Part shown: in pieces, positions 33,676 through 43,431 of the stretch
Position numbering within the stretch: the first letter of the stretch is position 1
Layout: every line of letters starts with the position of its first letter
Source: Archaeoglobi archaeon
Lineage (GTDB): Archaea > Halobacteriota > Archaeoglobi > Archaeoglobales > Archaeoglobaceae
Direction: 5' to 3'
DNA length: 59,932 nt
NCBI GenBank assembly: GCA_029259345.1
Contig: JAPDIX010000012.1
Span: 1 to 59,932 of the forward strand
Translations under genes and position numbers: made by a program
The notes under the pieces: model-generated
What the model was told of the DNA's origin: nothing
The model's database searches: none
What the model saw: the letters and a program-made list of their open reading frames with translations, nothing else

Positions 33676-35091
33676 ATGGATGAAGTGGTGATAGGGCTTG
33701 AAGTTCATGTCCAGCTTAACAAGCTCAGAACTAAACTTTTCTGCTCGTGCCCTCTTAATTATCATCACAGCCCCCCCAATACTCATGTCTGTCCCGTCTG
33801 CCTTGGCATGCCGGGGGCAATGCCTGTAATAAACAAGGAGGCGGTTAAGTCTGCGATTAAGGTTGCAATAGCTTTGAATGCTGAAGTACAGCCTTTCACA
33901 GTTTTCGACAGGAAGAACTACTTCTATCCCGATTTGCCGAAAGGTTTCCAGATCAGCCAGTATGATCGCCCCTTAGCCCTCGGTGGTTACGTTACGATAG
34001 AATTGGACGGTGAGGAGAAGAGAATACAGCTTAAAAGAATTCATATGGAAGAGGATCCGGGTAAGCTCAGTTACAAGGGCTCGATAACGACTGCAAAGTA
34101 CTCACTGATAGACTACAACAGGAGTGGGGCACCTCTTCTTGAAATCGTCACTGAGCCAGTGATGAACTCTCCCAAAGAGGCGAGACTCTTTCTCAACAAG
34201 CTCAGGATGATTCTCGAATACCTTGATGTATTTGACGGTGATTTGGAGGGTGCTATGAGAGTTGATGCGAACATATCGCTGAAGGGGGGAGGGAGGGTTG
34301 AGGTAAAGAACATTTCGTCATTCAAGGGAGTTGAAAAAGCCTTGAGCTACGAGGTAATGAGGCAGAAAAATCTTCTGCAGAGGGGAAGGGCCGTAACAAG
34401 GGAAACAAGGCACTTTGATGAGGCGAGGAACATAACCGTCACCCTGAGAAGCAAGGAGGAGGAGCAGGACTACCGCTACTTCCCTGAACCCGACCTCGTT
34501 CCAGTTTTGACCGAAGACCTGGTTAAGGAGGTTGAGGGCACTCTACCCGAAATGCCAGAGGAAAAGAGGGAGAGATTCAAGGAGCAATACGGCTTGAGCG
34601 ATAACTACGCCAAGGTTTTGATTCTTGACGTGAAGATGGCAGATTACTTTGAAGATGTTGCAAAACACGTTAATCCAAAGCTTGCAGCAAGCTGGATAGT
34701 TGATGTTCTGAGAGGAGAGCTTAACTACAGAGGATGGAATTTTCTGAAATGCAGAGAGGTTCTCTCTCCCGAAGAATTTGCAAGGCTTATGAAGTATTTT
34801 GAGGAAGAAAAGATTACCGAGAAGGGTGTTGTTGAAGTTATAAGATCAAAGCTCGATAAAGGTGGAGATGTGGAGGATATAATAAACAAGAAGGGTCTAT
34901 TTGCCATACCCAAAGATGAGATCGTCCGATTCTGTAAGGAGGCTATTGAAGAGAATCCAAAGGCTGTGCAGGACTATTTAAGTGGCAAGAAACAGGCTCT
35001 TAACTTCCTCGTTGGGCAGGTCATGAAAAAAACACGTGGAAGAGCAGACCCCGGTGAAACTGCAAAAATGCTCGAAGAGCTTCTCGCATGA
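33676..35091 (+). CDS. gatB: Aspartyl/glutamyl-tRNA amidotransferase subunit B
   Basis: 471 aa from ATG 33676; the track ORF at 33520 extends across the alkA promoter region. [20 protein letters not shown], the Cys pair in KLFCSC...[15 protein letters not shown] that binds zinc, the GatB core ([37 protein letters not shown]) and a C-terminal YqeY/tail domain ending [12 protein letters not shown] are all present. Probable role with GatC/A: Asp-tRNA(Asn) amidation, alongside GatDE for glutamine. It overlaps the glycosyltransferase gene by 4 bp (ATGA). Confidence 0.96.
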   Translation: MDEVVIGLEVHVQLNKLRTKLFCSCPLNYHHSPPNTHVCPVCLGMPGAMPVINKEAVKSAIKVAIALNAEVQPFTVFDRKNYFYPDLPKGFQISQYDRPLALGGYVTIELDGEEKRIQLKRIHMEEDPGKLSYKGSITTAKYSLIDYNRSGAPLLEIVTEPVMNSPKEARLFLNKLRMILEYLDVFDGDLEGAMRVDANISLKGGGRVEVKNISSFKGVEKALSYEVMRQKNLLQRGRAVTRETRHFDEARNITVTLRSKEEEQDYRYFPEPDLVPVLTEDLVKEVEGTLPEMPEEKRERFKEQYGLSDNYAKVLILDVKMADYFEDVAKHVNPKLAASWIVDVLRGELNYRGWNFLKCREVLSPEEFARLMKYFEEEKITEKGVVEVIRSKLDKGGDVEDIINKKGLFAIPKDEIVRFCKEAIEENPKAVQDYLSGKKQALNFLVGQVMKKTRGRADPGETAKMLEELLA

Positions 35092-36053
35092 AGGTTGCAG
35101 TTATAGTTCCTGTTTCCCCCTTTGAAAGCGAGGAAATCTTGAGGAGAAGTATTAAACACCTGAGAGGCCTCGATTATGCGGATTTTGATGTCCGAATCCT
35201 TTATGTGATAGACAGTGTATCGGATGAGGACAGAAGAAAGGAAGTGGTAGAGGAAATGGGTGCTGAGGTTCTGCTCAGAAACAGTAGAAGAGGTAAGAGA
35301 GCAGGAGCTATAAACGATGCTCTCGATTTTTTGTCTGATTTTAATCCGGATTACATAGCCATTTTCGACGTGGATTCGAGACCTGAGAGAAACTTTGTTG
35401 TGGAGTGTATAAAAGCCCTTGAAAGTTGTCAGAACTGCTATATCGCATCATCAAAGAGGTATATCAACAACGGAGTGAATCTTGTCTCAGAGACGGTTGA
35501 AGCCGAATATTACTTTATCAACTTTCTTCTAAAGAGGAGCAAATTCAAGCAGTTCAACGGGATGATTGGAGTTTTAAAGGGCAATTTGCTGATGAAGAAC
35601 AGGTTGAACGAGGGGGCTGCTGCTGAAGATGCCGACTTTGCAACGAGGATGCACGCTGAGGGATTCAATGGAGTTCTCGTTGAAACAACAAAACTTCACG
35701 AACAAGCCCCTCTGACATGGAAAGACCTTTACAGTCAGAGAAAGAGGTGGTATTACGGGGGAATCCAGCTCTGGCGTTATAGAAGGAGATTGAGAAAGGC
35801 CAGAAGAAGTGTAAGGCTTTCGTGGTATATGGCCCTGACTTTAACATACCTTCCAGCTATGTACATTCCCTTCATAGTCCTCCTCTCACCCATCCTGCTT
35901 CTATACCATTACAAAAGGCTATCAAAGGTTAAGGTGGTTGTGGGATTGGTTGTTCATGCACTGCTGCTTCAAATTGCTGCAGTTAATGCTTTAATTTCCT
36001 ACGTCAGAGGAAGGGATGTGGAATGGGGAGCGATCAAAAGGGTGGTAGATTGA
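35088..36053 (+). CDS. Family 2 glycosyltransferase with C-terminal membrane helices
   Basis: 321 aa. GT-A features: [20 protein letters not shown], the nucleotide-binding [12 protein letters not shown] (DxD), acidic base region [17 protein letters not shown] and QRKRWYYGG (QxxRW). Two C-terminal hydrophobic helices anchor it in the membrane. A processive-type inverting enzyme transferring a sugar to a lipid or glycan is likely. It is followed by an exported protein and an Agl23-like protein, so envelope or N-glycan work is inferred. Confidence 0.88.
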   Translation: MKVAVIVPVSPFESEEILRRSIKHLRGLDYADFDVRILYVIDSVSDEDRRKEVVEEMGAEVLLRNSRRGKRAGAINDALDFLSDFNPDYIAIFDVDSRPERNFVVECIKALESCQNCYIASSKRYINNGVNLVSETVEAEYYFINFLLKRSKFKQFNGMIGVLKGNLLMKNRLNEGAAAEDADFATRMHAEGFNGVLVETTKLHEQAPLTWKDLYSQRKRWYYGGIQLWRYRRRLRKARRSVRLSWYMALTLTYLPAMYIPFIVLLSPILLLYHYKRLSKVKVVVGLVVHALLLQIAAVNALISYVRGRDVEWGAIKRVVD

Positions 36054-36886
36054 CATTAAGAGTTGCACTGGTGGTGGTGTTGCTATCTCAGGTTTTGACG
36101 TTTCAGGCTTCGGTATCTCAGGCTTACACTGTAAACATCTCAATTAAAGGCTATGATGGTGAAGCAATGCTTAACGTAACCTCTACGGACTTTACCATGA
36201 GCGGGGAAGTTAAGAATGGTAGTAAAATTGAGCTTTCCGAAGGGTTTTATATTTTCAGACTCTTTGCTCTTAACAAAACCTTCCAAAAAGAGGTTAATTT
36301 AACCAAAAACACAACCTTAACCTTCAACCTGCTTTTCACCAACACCACAGAGAATTTGTCGCTGATCAGGCACATCATAGTATATTCACCAACTCAAATA
36401 TACGAGATTCTTCTGATAATAAACTCAGGAGACAGGAATTTTGAAGGTGACATCAGCGTACCTCTTCCGGATCACAGTAATCTCAATATAGAAGAGTCCA
36501 CTCTGAGTTTTATATCGGTAGATGATATTGGTGAAAGAATTAACTTTTATGACGTCATTGTTCCGGCAAGCGACAGTGGAAGAATAACGTTCTCCTACAG
36601 CTTGAAGTCAAATGTCTTCAAAATAAGCGGTTCAGAGAAACAGCGACTGATGATTCTTTCTGCATTGCCAGTTGAAGAATACACGAACTTAAGCTACAAA
36701 GGATTACAGGAGTTTGGTGGGCGGAAGTATATGGTTTTTGAAGGTAACGTAACAAAGTGCTCTCTGGTCTTTGGAGGAGAAGGCAGAGTTAAAATAGATG
36801 CAGTGGCTCTCATCGGAATCTTAATAATTTCAGCCTCACTTTTCTTCTACCTGAGAAGCAGATCGGGCAAACGGGAGGAAGAGTGA
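36050..36886 (+). CDS. Exported protein with N-terminal signal and C-terminal membrane anchor
   Basis: 278 aa from the TTG at 36050, which overlaps the previous stop (TTGA); the track start is ATG 36023. It begins with a hydrophobic signal (LRVALVVVLLSQVLTFQ), then an extracellular beta-rich domain with many N-x-S/T sequons (NVTST, NTTENLS), and ends with a membrane helix (AVALIGILIISASLFFYLRS) and basic tail. No family recognised. Context in the glycosyltransferase/Agl23 cluster suggests a role at the cell surface. Confidence 0.65.
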   Translation: MTLRVALVVVLLSQVLTFQASVSQAYTVNISIKGYDGEAMLNVTSTDFTMSGEVKNGSKIELSEGFYIFRLFALNKTFQKEVNLTKNTTLTFNLLFTNTTENLSLIRHIIVYSPTQIYEILLIINSGDRNFEGDISVPLPDHSNLNIEESTLSFISVDDIGERINFYDVIVPASDSGRITFSYSLKSNVFKISGSEKQRLMILSALPVEEYTNLSYKGLQEFGGRKYMVFEGNVTKCSLVFGGEGRVKIDAVALIGILIISASLFFYLRSRSGKREEE

Positions 36887-38349
36887 TGAAAAAAGAAGTT
36901 TTTGTAATTCTGCTTGTTGCAGCAGTAACAAGGTTACTATTGCTGGATGCAAGACCTGTAGACTTCGATGAGAGTGTTCACGGCTGGATAGCACTAAAAT
37001 CCGTGCTTGAGAGTCAGAATTACGTTTACAATCCCGCATATCATGGGCCTTTTCAGTATTTTGTCCTTGCATCTCTTTTCAAGGTTATTGGCGATAGTGA
37101 TTTCTCCCTGAGATTACCAGCAGCGATTTTCAGCATTCTTGGTGTGCTTGCAGCCGTCTCGCTAAGAAGATGGATTGGATTTGCTGCCTACATCTTTGCG
37201 TTCTTCATTCTGTTCTCGCCATCAATCCTCTACTACTCACGATATGCGAGAAATGATATAATCGTCCTATCCTCCTTTCTGCTCGTCCTCTACTTTTACC
37301 TGAAGTATAGAGATGAGGGCAAAATCCAGCATGCTCTCTTGGCTGCAACTTTTCTTGCAGTAATCTTCACATCAAAAGAGAACTGGATTGAATACATCCC
37401 GATGTTCCTCGTGTTCATCCCTTTATACAGCTACTACTCCAAGCGTAGTTTCAGAGGTCTGATTACCAAGAAAAATCTGGCAGCAATTGCTCCAGGGACT
37501 ATAATCTTTACAGCCATTGCATCCTTTCTTTACTCCTCCTCCTTTGTCTATCTTTTAGGATCAGGTGATGGTGCAGAGCAGGATGCACTTAAAAATGCCT
37601 TTAACGCCCTTCTAAGTGCTGAGTGGGTGAAGCACTACTCCAACGTTTCAATGTCCTACTGGCTTTCCAACTCTCTGCCCTTTGGGGGAGAGAAGGCTCA
37701 CTTCCATCCCATCTGGTATTACCTGAGCATCTTTCTCAAATACGAGTTCCTCGCCTTGGGGATGGTATTCGCCAGTTTGCCGTACCTGAGGAGAAAGGCA
37801 AAAAGTCTCAGCTTTATCGAGGCTTTTTCGGTTTTCTGGCTGATTACGGCAGTCCTTTTTTACCATGCCATGGGCTACAAAACGCCGTGGCTCGTTGTTC
37901 ATTTGGTCGCTCCATTATCCCTATTTGGCTCGGTCTTTGCCGGAAGGGAGCTTTTTGATGAGGAAAAGGAAGCTTTCAGACTCGCTTTCGTCTTCCTTTC
38001 TTTCATCACCGTCCTTCTGTCCGTCCATCTGAGCTTCGTGGACTACAACGACGCTGCTGGTGAGGCCATCATCTACATTCAAACGCAGCCTGAAGGTGTC
38101 GAACTGGCAACAAGGATAGAAGAACTTGTTCAAGATGGGAAGAAAGTATTAGTTTACGTTCCAGGAAACTACTACTGGCCTCTCCCTTGGATGTTACGGC
38201 ATGAGAATGTTCCCTTTACAGGAGATAGGTGTCTGCCGGGATTTGACTATGTTTTCACCAGTGCAAAAGAGGAGTGCGAAAAACTTGATTATCATCCGCT
38301 CAGAAATTACGAGATGAGGGTTGGTTTTCACATCTGGGAAATGAGGTAA
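36883..38349 (+). CDS. Agl23-like polytopic membrane protein (TIGR03663 type)
   Basis: 488 aa with about 10-12 hydrophobic segments. The first extracellular loop carries RPVDFDESVHGWIALKSVLE followed by YHGPFQYFVLASLF, a hallmark of the TIGR03663 family (flippase activity-associated protein Agl23, GT-C-like fold); the acidic DE is in the position of GT-C catalytic residues. It probably transfers or flips dolichol-linked sugars. GTG 36883 or ATG 36886 is the start. It overlaps the exported-protein gene, completing a three-gene cluster. Confidence 0.82.
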   Translation: MMKKEVFVILLVAAVTRLLLLDARPVDFDESVHGWIALKSVLESQNYVYNPAYHGPFQYFVLASLFKVIGDSDFSLRLPAAIFSILGVLAAVSLRRWIGFAAYIFAFFILFSPSILYYSRYARNDIIVLSSFLLVLYFYLKYRDEGKIQHALLAATFLAVIFTSKENWIEYIPMFLVFIPLYSYYSKRSFRGLITKKNLAAIAPGTIIFTAIASFLYSSSFVYLLGSGDGAEQDALKNAFNALLSAEWVKHYSNVSMSYWLSNSLPFGGEKAHFHPIWYYLSIFLKYEFLALGMVFASLPYLRRKAKSLSFIEAFSVFWLITAVLFYHAMGYKTPWLVVHLVAPLSLFGSVFAGRELFDEEKEAFRLAFVFLSFITVLLSVHLSFVDYNDAAGEAIIYIQTQPEGVELATRIEELVQDGKKVLVYVPGNYYWPLPWMLRHENVPFTGDRCLPGFDYVFTSAKEECEKLDYHPLRNYEMRVGFHIWEMR

Positions 38350-38378
38350 ACTTTTTTAATTAGTAGCAAATCTTGGAT

Positions 38379-38687
38379 ATGGTCTCAATTAAAGAACATC
38401 TCGAGGAGCTTTTAGAATCGTTCGATTACAGTGGGGATGTGGAGGAAAGAATAAGGCTTCTGAGGGCGGCCATTGGCAGAGTTTCGAACATATTTTACGG
38501 AACTGAATCTGAAGAAATTTACGCTGATCAGATTAGGAGGATAAAGCTCAGACTCAGAGAACTCAGGGAGAGGCTCACGAACTGTGAAGACGATAAAGCA
38601 TGCTGGAGGGAACTGATGGATAATCTTGAGGAGTTGAGAGATCAGATTGAGAGACTTGCAATAAGAGGAGATATAATCGAAAAATGA
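38379..38687 (+). CDS. Small coiled-coil protein of unknown function
   Basis: 102 aa from ATG 38379 (track start TTG 38373). Almost entirely helical and charged (RRIKLRLRELRERL, LEELRDQIERLAIRGDIIEK), with heptad-like Leu/Ile spacing, so a coiled coil is likely. No family recognised. It overlaps the MetE-like gene by 4 bp (ATGA), so they are co-translated. Confidence 0.6.
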   Translation: MVSIKEHLEELLESFDYSGDVEERIRLLRAAIGRVSNIFYGTESEEIYADQIRRIKLRLRELRERLTNCEDDKACWRELMDNLEELRDQIERLAIRGDIIEK

Positions 38688-39628
38688 AGGTTGATGACAT
38701 AGGCAGCTTTCCCATACCGAAAGGGGTCAGCAGAGAGTGGATCACCAGAAATTTGGAAAGCAAGGAGTATGAGGAGATGGTTCAGAGGGCATTTCTGATG
38801 AAAGCCAAGTATCTCGACTGTCCGAACTACCCCCAGTTCAGGGACATGATAGAGATGTTCATGGAGCCGATAAAGACCTACCAGGAGGATGCCTATCTGA
38901 TTGAGAGAAGTAAGGCTGTAATACCGGAACTCGAATATGTTCAGAAAATGGATGTTGACAGTGTTAGAGTCTGTATCACAGGCCCCTTTGAGCTTTACTA
39001 CAGGGAATTTGGCGGTGTAATCTACGATGACATTCTCCTTAACCTCGCTGAATCCGTGAGAAGGTTCGCTGAGAACGCCTGCAAGTTTGAGAATGTTAGA
39101 TGTGTAAGCATTGACGAGCCGAGCTTAGGACTTGCTCCTGACTTGCATCCAGAAGATGAATTGCTTGAAAAAGCCTTCGAGTACAATTTTAAAGCTGACG
39201 TGCAGATTCACCTCCACGAACCGCTTTTTTACGAAAAAATCCTCGAGACTGGCATTGACGTCATCGGGATTGAATGCGCCAAAAAGCCTGAGAACATGGA
39301 CTTCGTAGATGCTGAAGTCGTGGAATCTGCTGATAAAAAGATCAGAATTGGGGTAGCAAGAAGTGATATAGACGGAATTATAGCCGAGTTCAATACTGCT
39401 AACAACGTAAATGCTTGGGAGAACGATGAGCTTATTTCTCTTGCAATTGATGAAATTGAGGCGGTAGATAAGATTGCAGAGAGGATTGAGAGAGCAAAGG
39501 AGAAATTTGGCGACCTAATTGCCTATGTTGGACCGGACTGTGGATTGTTCTCCTTCCCAACTCAAGAACTTGCGTTGCAGCTTCTGAGGAATTTGGGGAG
39601 AGCTGTTGAGAGTGTGATGGAAGAATGA
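38684..39628 (+). CDS. MetE/UROD-superfamily protein, core methionine-synthase-like
   Basis: 314 aa, the length of archaeal 'core MetE' proteins that lack the N-terminal half of bacterial MetE. VDDIGSFPIPKGV at the start, VRVCITGPFELYYREFG, CVSIDEPSLG, and YVGPDCGLFSFP near the end follow the MetE C-terminal barrel. The zinc-site strand reads QIHLHEPLFYE, i.e. HxH in place of the usual HxC, while the later Glu (IGIECAKKP) and Cys (PDCGL) positions remain. It may transfer methyl groups from a corrinoid or other donor to homocysteine or another thiol; the substrate is uncertain. Confidence 0.75.
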   Translation: MKVDDIGSFPIPKGVSREWITRNLESKEYEEMVQRAFLMKAKYLDCPNYPQFRDMIEMFMEPIKTYQEDAYLIERSKAVIPELEYVQKMDVDSVRVCITGPFELYYREFGGVIYDDILLNLAESVRRFAENACKFENVRCVSIDEPSLGLAPDLHPEDELLEKAFEYNFKADVQIHLHEPLFYEKILETGIDVIGIECAKKPENMDFVDAEVVESADKKIRIGVARSDIDGIIAEFNTANNVNAWENDELISLAIDEIEAVDKIAERIERAKEKFGDLIAYVGPDCGLFSFPTQELALQLLRNLGRAVESVMEE

Positions 39629-40266
39629 TGGATTACTACATCGGATACTTTCTGACCTGCTTTACCACCTTTTTTGTGATAATAGACCCACCCGGTAACC
39701 TTCCGATATTTATAGCTCTCACGGAGAGATTCAGTGATGAAGTAAGGGAGAGAATTTCCAAGAGGGCAACACTGATTGCTGCGTTAATCCTGATTTTGAC
39801 GATGGTCACAGGTGGAGGGATTCTCGACTTCTTTGGGGTGTCCATTAACAGCTTGAGGGTAGCCGGAGGAATTCTACTCTTCATAGCTTCAATTGACATT
39901 TTACTGGGTGGCACAAGGAAGGAGACTTATAGAAAGAGGGCTGAAGAAAGTATTGATGTTGATTCGATTGCAGTTTTTCCCCTTGCCCTTCCCCTCTACA
40001 CAGGGCCGGGTGCAATTACTGCAGGAATCGTTGTTTACTCACAGGCGACAGATTTGTTCATGAAAGCTATTGCGATCCTAAGCGCAGTCATCGTTTATGG
40101 CATAGTCAGGGTTAGCCATATTTACAGCACCCCAATAATCAGATTGCTTGGCAGAAGTGGAGCAGATATAATTGCAAGAATACTTGCCGTATTCCTCGCT
40201 GCGATAGCAATAGAGTTCGTCTTTGATGGTCTTTACGGATGGCTTTCTGAAACGGGGTTGATTTAG
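39625..40266 (+). CDS. MarC family membrane protein
   Basis: 213 aa with six hydrophobic segments. TTFFVIIDPPGNLPIFIALT in TM1 and PLALPLYTGPGAITAGIV in the middle are MarC/YhgN family signatures. The role is unknown despite the historical link to antibiotic resistance. The first ATG (39625) overlaps the MetE-like stop; a second ATG follows at 39628. Confidence 0.88.
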   Translation: MMDYYIGYFLTCFTTFFVIIDPPGNLPIFIALTERFSDEVRERISKRATLIAALILILTMVTGGGILDFFGVSINSLRVAGGILLFIASIDILLGGTRKETYRKRAEESIDVDSIAVFPLALPLYTGPGAITAGIVVYSQATDLFMKAIAILSAVIVYGIVRVSHIYSTPIIRLLGRSGADIIARILAVFLAAIAIEFVFDGLYGWLSETGLI

Positions 40267-40269
40267 AGC

Positions 40270-40941
40270 ATGCTCGTCGGAACGCTGATTAATGCTGGAA
40301 CAATCGTAATTGCATCAATTGCTGGGATTCTTGTTGGTTCGAGAATAAAGGATGAAGTCAGAAAGGCGTTAATGAACGTTCTCGGACTTCCTGTGTTGTT
40401 GATAGGGATAAGCATGGGGTTGAAGACTGAGAACGTTCTCATACCGACTTTGAGTATTGTTGCGGGAACGATTGCTGGAGAACTCATCGGAATTGAAAGG
40501 TGGTTGGAGAATTTTGGTGAAAGAGTTGAGAGGAGATTTGGTAGAGGAAAGTTCTCGGAAGGATTTATTGGGGCAACACTGCTTTACTGTGTCGGTCCTA
40601 TGGCGATACTTGGTCCAATTCAGGAGGGGTTGAGTGGTGATATATCAGTGTTGCTCGCCAAATCAATGCTCGATGGAGTTGCATCCATTGCACTTGCTTC
40701 AGCTCTCGGGATAGGCGTTGCTTTCTCCAGCGTGAGTGTTCTCCTGTATCAGGGACTTTTCGCAATTCTCGCTTCTGAACTCAGCAGAGTTGTTACGGAG
40801 AGCATGATAAACGAGCTGACTGCTACGGGCGGGTTGCTGATTATGGGCATCGGAATAAATCTGCTTGAGCTAAAAAAGCTCAGGGTTGGAAACATGCTAC
40901 CGGCTCTGGTCATTGCACCCCTAATCGTTTATTTTGTTTAA
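40270..40941 (+). CDS. DUF554 membrane protein
   Basis: 223 aa polytopic. GTLINAGTIVIASIAGILVG at the N-terminus, LPVLLIGISMGL, and GATLLYCVGPMAILGPIQEG are DUF554 (YdfK-like) signatures. Function is unknown. It follows marC by 3 bp and overlaps the convergent methylthiotransferase gene by 32 bp at the 3' end. Confidence 0.88.
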   Translation: MLVGTLINAGTIVIASIAGILVGSRIKDEVRKALMNVLGLPVLLIGISMGLKTENVLIPTLSIVAGTIAGELIGIERWLENFGERVERRFGRGKFSEGFIGATLLYCVGPMAILGPIQEGLSGDISVLLAKSMLDGVASIALASALGIGVAFSSVSVLLYQGLFAILASELSRVVTESMINELTATGGLLIMGIGINLLELKKLRVGNMLPALVIAPLIVYFV

Positions 40942-42193
40942 TTTTCCCGATGAGGTAGTTGAACCTGTAATCCACTATCTCAACTTCCGTGAACTGTCCG
41001 AGAGCGCCTTCTGTTACAACTGCCCTGTAGGAATCTGTTCTCGCCAGAACAGTATCTCCCTTACCCCTTCTCGTCACTAACACTTTGAGCCTTCTTCCGG
41101 CAAACCTCGAATTGTTCTCGAGCCCAACCTTCCTCATGAGTTCGGTAAGCTTTCTTGACCTCTCCTTTTTTATCCATCCCGGAATGTCTCTGTATTTTGC
41201 AGCTAAAGTTCCTTTTCTTGGTGAGAATCGCGTTATGTTTACTATATCCGGCTTTGTCTCCTTTACAAGCTCGTAACTTTTCCAGAAAGATTCCTCATTC
41301 TCTGTTGGGAAGCCAACGATTATGTCGGTCGAAACCAGAACATCGTCGAAGTTCTTCCTGAAGGTCTCGACAACCTCGATATAATCCTCTACCGTATGCC
41401 CTCTCCTCATGTCCTCTAAAACCCTGTTGTCCCCGCTCTGAACCGGAATGTGTATGAACTTGTAAATCTTCTCGCTGCTGAAAGCAGAAACAAGGTCGTC
41501 AAGAATTCTCACGGCATGCTGGGGGTTCATCATCCCAACTCTAACTCTAAAATCTCCTTCAATTTTTGAAATGCGGTTCAGCAGATCGGGGAGCATTTCT
41601 TTTCCTTTGTCAAGCCCGTATGCTCCTGAATCCTGAGATGTGAGTTGAATTTCTTTAAAACCTTCTTTCACGACTCGCTCAATTTCTCTGATTATTCCAT
41701 CCATCGAGAAACTCCTCAGTCTTCCCCTTGCCATTTTCGTAGCGCAGAAACTGCAAGAACCCAAGCAACCTTCAGATATCGAGACTATTGCTATTGTGCT
41801 GTCCCTGCACCTCTCTTTGAAGTCACAAAGCTCCGATTTATCCACATTTCTCCTCTCTACCAAAATTTTCTTACCATTTCTTGCTGAGAGAATAGCATCA
41901 ACAATGCTCGCCACATTTTCAGGTGAGATGGCAGAGTCAGAGAGATTTAATGCCGTATCACTTATCCTCGTCAGACAGCCAGCAAGAACGATCTTCTTGC
42001 CCGAGGCCTTTAGCTCTTTGATCCTCCTTATTATTTTCCTCTCAGTGTAATCCACAACACCACATGAATTTATCACAACAACATCCGCATCCTCGACTGG
42101 TGACAGCTCAAAGTGCTTTGAGATTAAACCTCTCATTATGTCCGAATCTGCCTGATTCATTGTACAACCGTAGGTTTCAATCGCCACTCTCAA
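40910..42193 (-). CDS. tRNA N6-threonylcarbamoyladenosine methylthiotransferase (archaeal MtaB/CDKAL1 type)
   Basis: 427 aa radical-SAM enzyme that adds a methylthio group to t6A37 of tRNA. The UPF0004 domain begins MRVAIETYGCTMNQADSDIM with conserved Cys, NSCGVVDYTERKIIR and VLAGCLTRI. The radical-SAM cluster is in ISEGCLGSCSFCATKMARGR (CxxxCxxC), followed by EIQLTSQDSGAYG, IHIPVQSGDNRVLEDMRRGH and a C-terminal TRAM domain (KVLVTRRGKGDTVLARTDSY). Transcribed leftwards, converging on DUF554. Confidence 0.92.
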   Translation of the reverse strand: MRVAIETYGCTMNQADSDIMRGLISKHFELSPVEDADVVVINSCGVVDYTERKIIRRIKELKASGKKIVLAGCLTRISDTALNLSDSAISPENVASIVDAILSARNGKKILVERRNVDKSELCDFKERCRDSTIAIVSISEGCLGSCSFCATKMARGRLRSFSMDGIIREIERVVKEGFKEIQLTSQDSGAYGLDKGKEMLPDLLNRISKIEGDFRVRVGMMNPQHAVRILDDLVSAFSSEKIYKFIHIPVQSGDNRVLEDMRRGHTVEDYIEVVETFRKNFDDVLVSTDIIVGFPTENEESFWKSYELVKETKPDIVNITRFSPRKGTLAAKYRDIPGWIKKERSRKLTELMRKVGLENNSRFAGRRLKVLVTRRGKGDTVLARTDSYRAVVTEGALGQFTEVEIVDYRFNYLIGKIKQNKRLGVQ

Positions 42194-42293
42194 CCTGGTT
42201 TTATTGGAGGACTGGTTTAATAAGGCTTTACTTCAAAATCCAATCCCTGAACTGAGTCAAAAAGGTTATCAATCACCTAAAATAATTAACTTT

Positions 42294-43164
42294 ATGAGGA
42301 GAAGCGAAAAGGTTGTGGGAGGGCCTTTGAGAGTGGGTCATCGGGCTTTGCTGAGATGTGCCGGTTTAACCGATGAAGATTTTCAGAAGCCAATTGTTGC
42401 CATCGTTAATTCATGGAATGAAGTTGTTCCGGGACTCATGCATTTGAAGCAACTTGCCCACCACGTTAAGATGGGAATAAGAGAGAAGGGAGGAGTACCT
42501 CTTGAGTTCAATACGATAGCAATCTGCGATGGGGTTGCAATGGGACATGAAGGGACGAGAGCACCTCTGCCAAGTAGAGAAACCATAGCGGACTCTATAG
42601 AGCTTATGACTGAAGCTCACGGTTTTGACCCAATGGTTTGCATCTGCACCTGCGACAAGATTGTGCCCGGAATGCTGATGGCAGCTGCAAGACTCGACAT
42701 ACCAACTGTTTTTGTTCTGGGTGGAGGAATGCTGCCATTCAAACCCTCTTACGGGAGGTTTAAAGGAAGGGAAATGACAGCCATAGATGTCGCTGAGATT
42801 TTTGAACTGATGCAGAGGGGCGAGATTGACGCAGAATACGCTAAGTATGTGGAGGAAAACATCTGCACAACAGCAGGTGCATGTGCTGGAATGTTCACCG
42901 CAAACACCATGCAGTGCCTTACCGAAGTTGTGGGTCTGACAATTCCGATGATGGCAACGACACCTGCAGCTTACTCTGCAAAGCTCAGGCTGGCTCTTGA
43001 AGCAGTAGAGCAGTTATGGATGCCTACAGGCAGGAAATCAAGCCAAGTGACGTCCTGACTGAGGAGACATTCGAAAATGCCATAATAGCAGATATGGCAC
43101 TTGGTGGCTCCACAAACACAGTTCTGCACCTCCCAGCTATTGCTAACGAACTCGGGATGAAAAT
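42294..43164 (+). pseudogene. ilvD: Dihydroxy-acid dehydratase gene, frameshifted and truncated
   Basis: From ATG 42294 the first ~239 codons are clear IlvD: HRALLRCAGLTDEDFQKPIV, AICDGVAMGHEGTRAPLPSR, CTCDKIVPGMLMAAARLDIP and CTTAGACAGMFTANTMQCL, which include the Fe-S cysteines. At 43014-43015 one base is missing; the match jumps to the frame starting at 43016 ([47 protein letters not shown]). Homology then stops near 43164 where sequence turns into a tRNA 3' half. IlvD is normally about 550 aa, so roughly half the gene is gone and this copy should be inactive. A functional ilvD would have to lie elsewhere. Confidence 0.88.
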
Positions 43165-43198
43165 CCCGCAGTCGGGGGTTCAAATCCCTCCCGGCCCG
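43165..43198 (+). other. 3' half of a tRNA gene (putative integration-site remnant)
   Basis: Read as tRNA: 'cccgc' could be the 3' anticodon-stem strand, 'agtc' a variable loop, then a T-arm GGGGG-TTCAAAT-CCCTC at 43174-43190, acceptor strand CCGGCCC and a discriminator G at 43198. The upstream half is ilvD coding sequence, so no D-arm or 5' acceptor strand exists. Identity is not determinable; G73 would suit archaeal Arg, Ser or Asp tRNAs. The 3' halves of tRNA genes are standard attachment sites left by archaeal integrative elements. Confidence 0.7.
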
Positions 43199-43275
43199 CT
43201 TCTTAGCTTTTCTCAACAAGATACTGGAGAAGTTACTGCGTGGAAATCTTCATAAGCTGAATAATCGCTAGGATT

Positions 43276-43292
43276 CCCCATGTTAAATGGGG
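43276..43292. repeat. Small perfect inverted repeat
   Basis: CCCCAT-GTTAA-ATGGGG, a six-base stem and five-base loop, in the 230-bp gap between the tRNA fragment and the small membrane ORF. The rest of 43199-43431 shows no recognised element. The function is unknown; it may be part of the decayed provirus. Confidence 0.35.
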
Positions 43293-43431
43293 TGAACGGG
43301 AAGATCTGGACTTTCTCTGCTTTGTAGTCTGCAGACTTTGTTTTGAACGGAGATGTGATTTTTCGCTTTAAGTTCTTGAGCATGAATGATAGGGAAAGTT
43401 AGACTTATTAAAGAACGGGTTACTTTGGTTC

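Noticed and set aside
43151-43198. Reading 'cgggatgaaaatcccg' plus the T-arm as a class II tRNA variable arm, or 'tgaaaa' as a tRNA-Phe GAA anticodon loop
   Set aside because: The bases up to about 43164 also read as conserved IlvD (NELGMKI), so tRNA identity cannot be decided; only the 3' half from about 43165 is supported.
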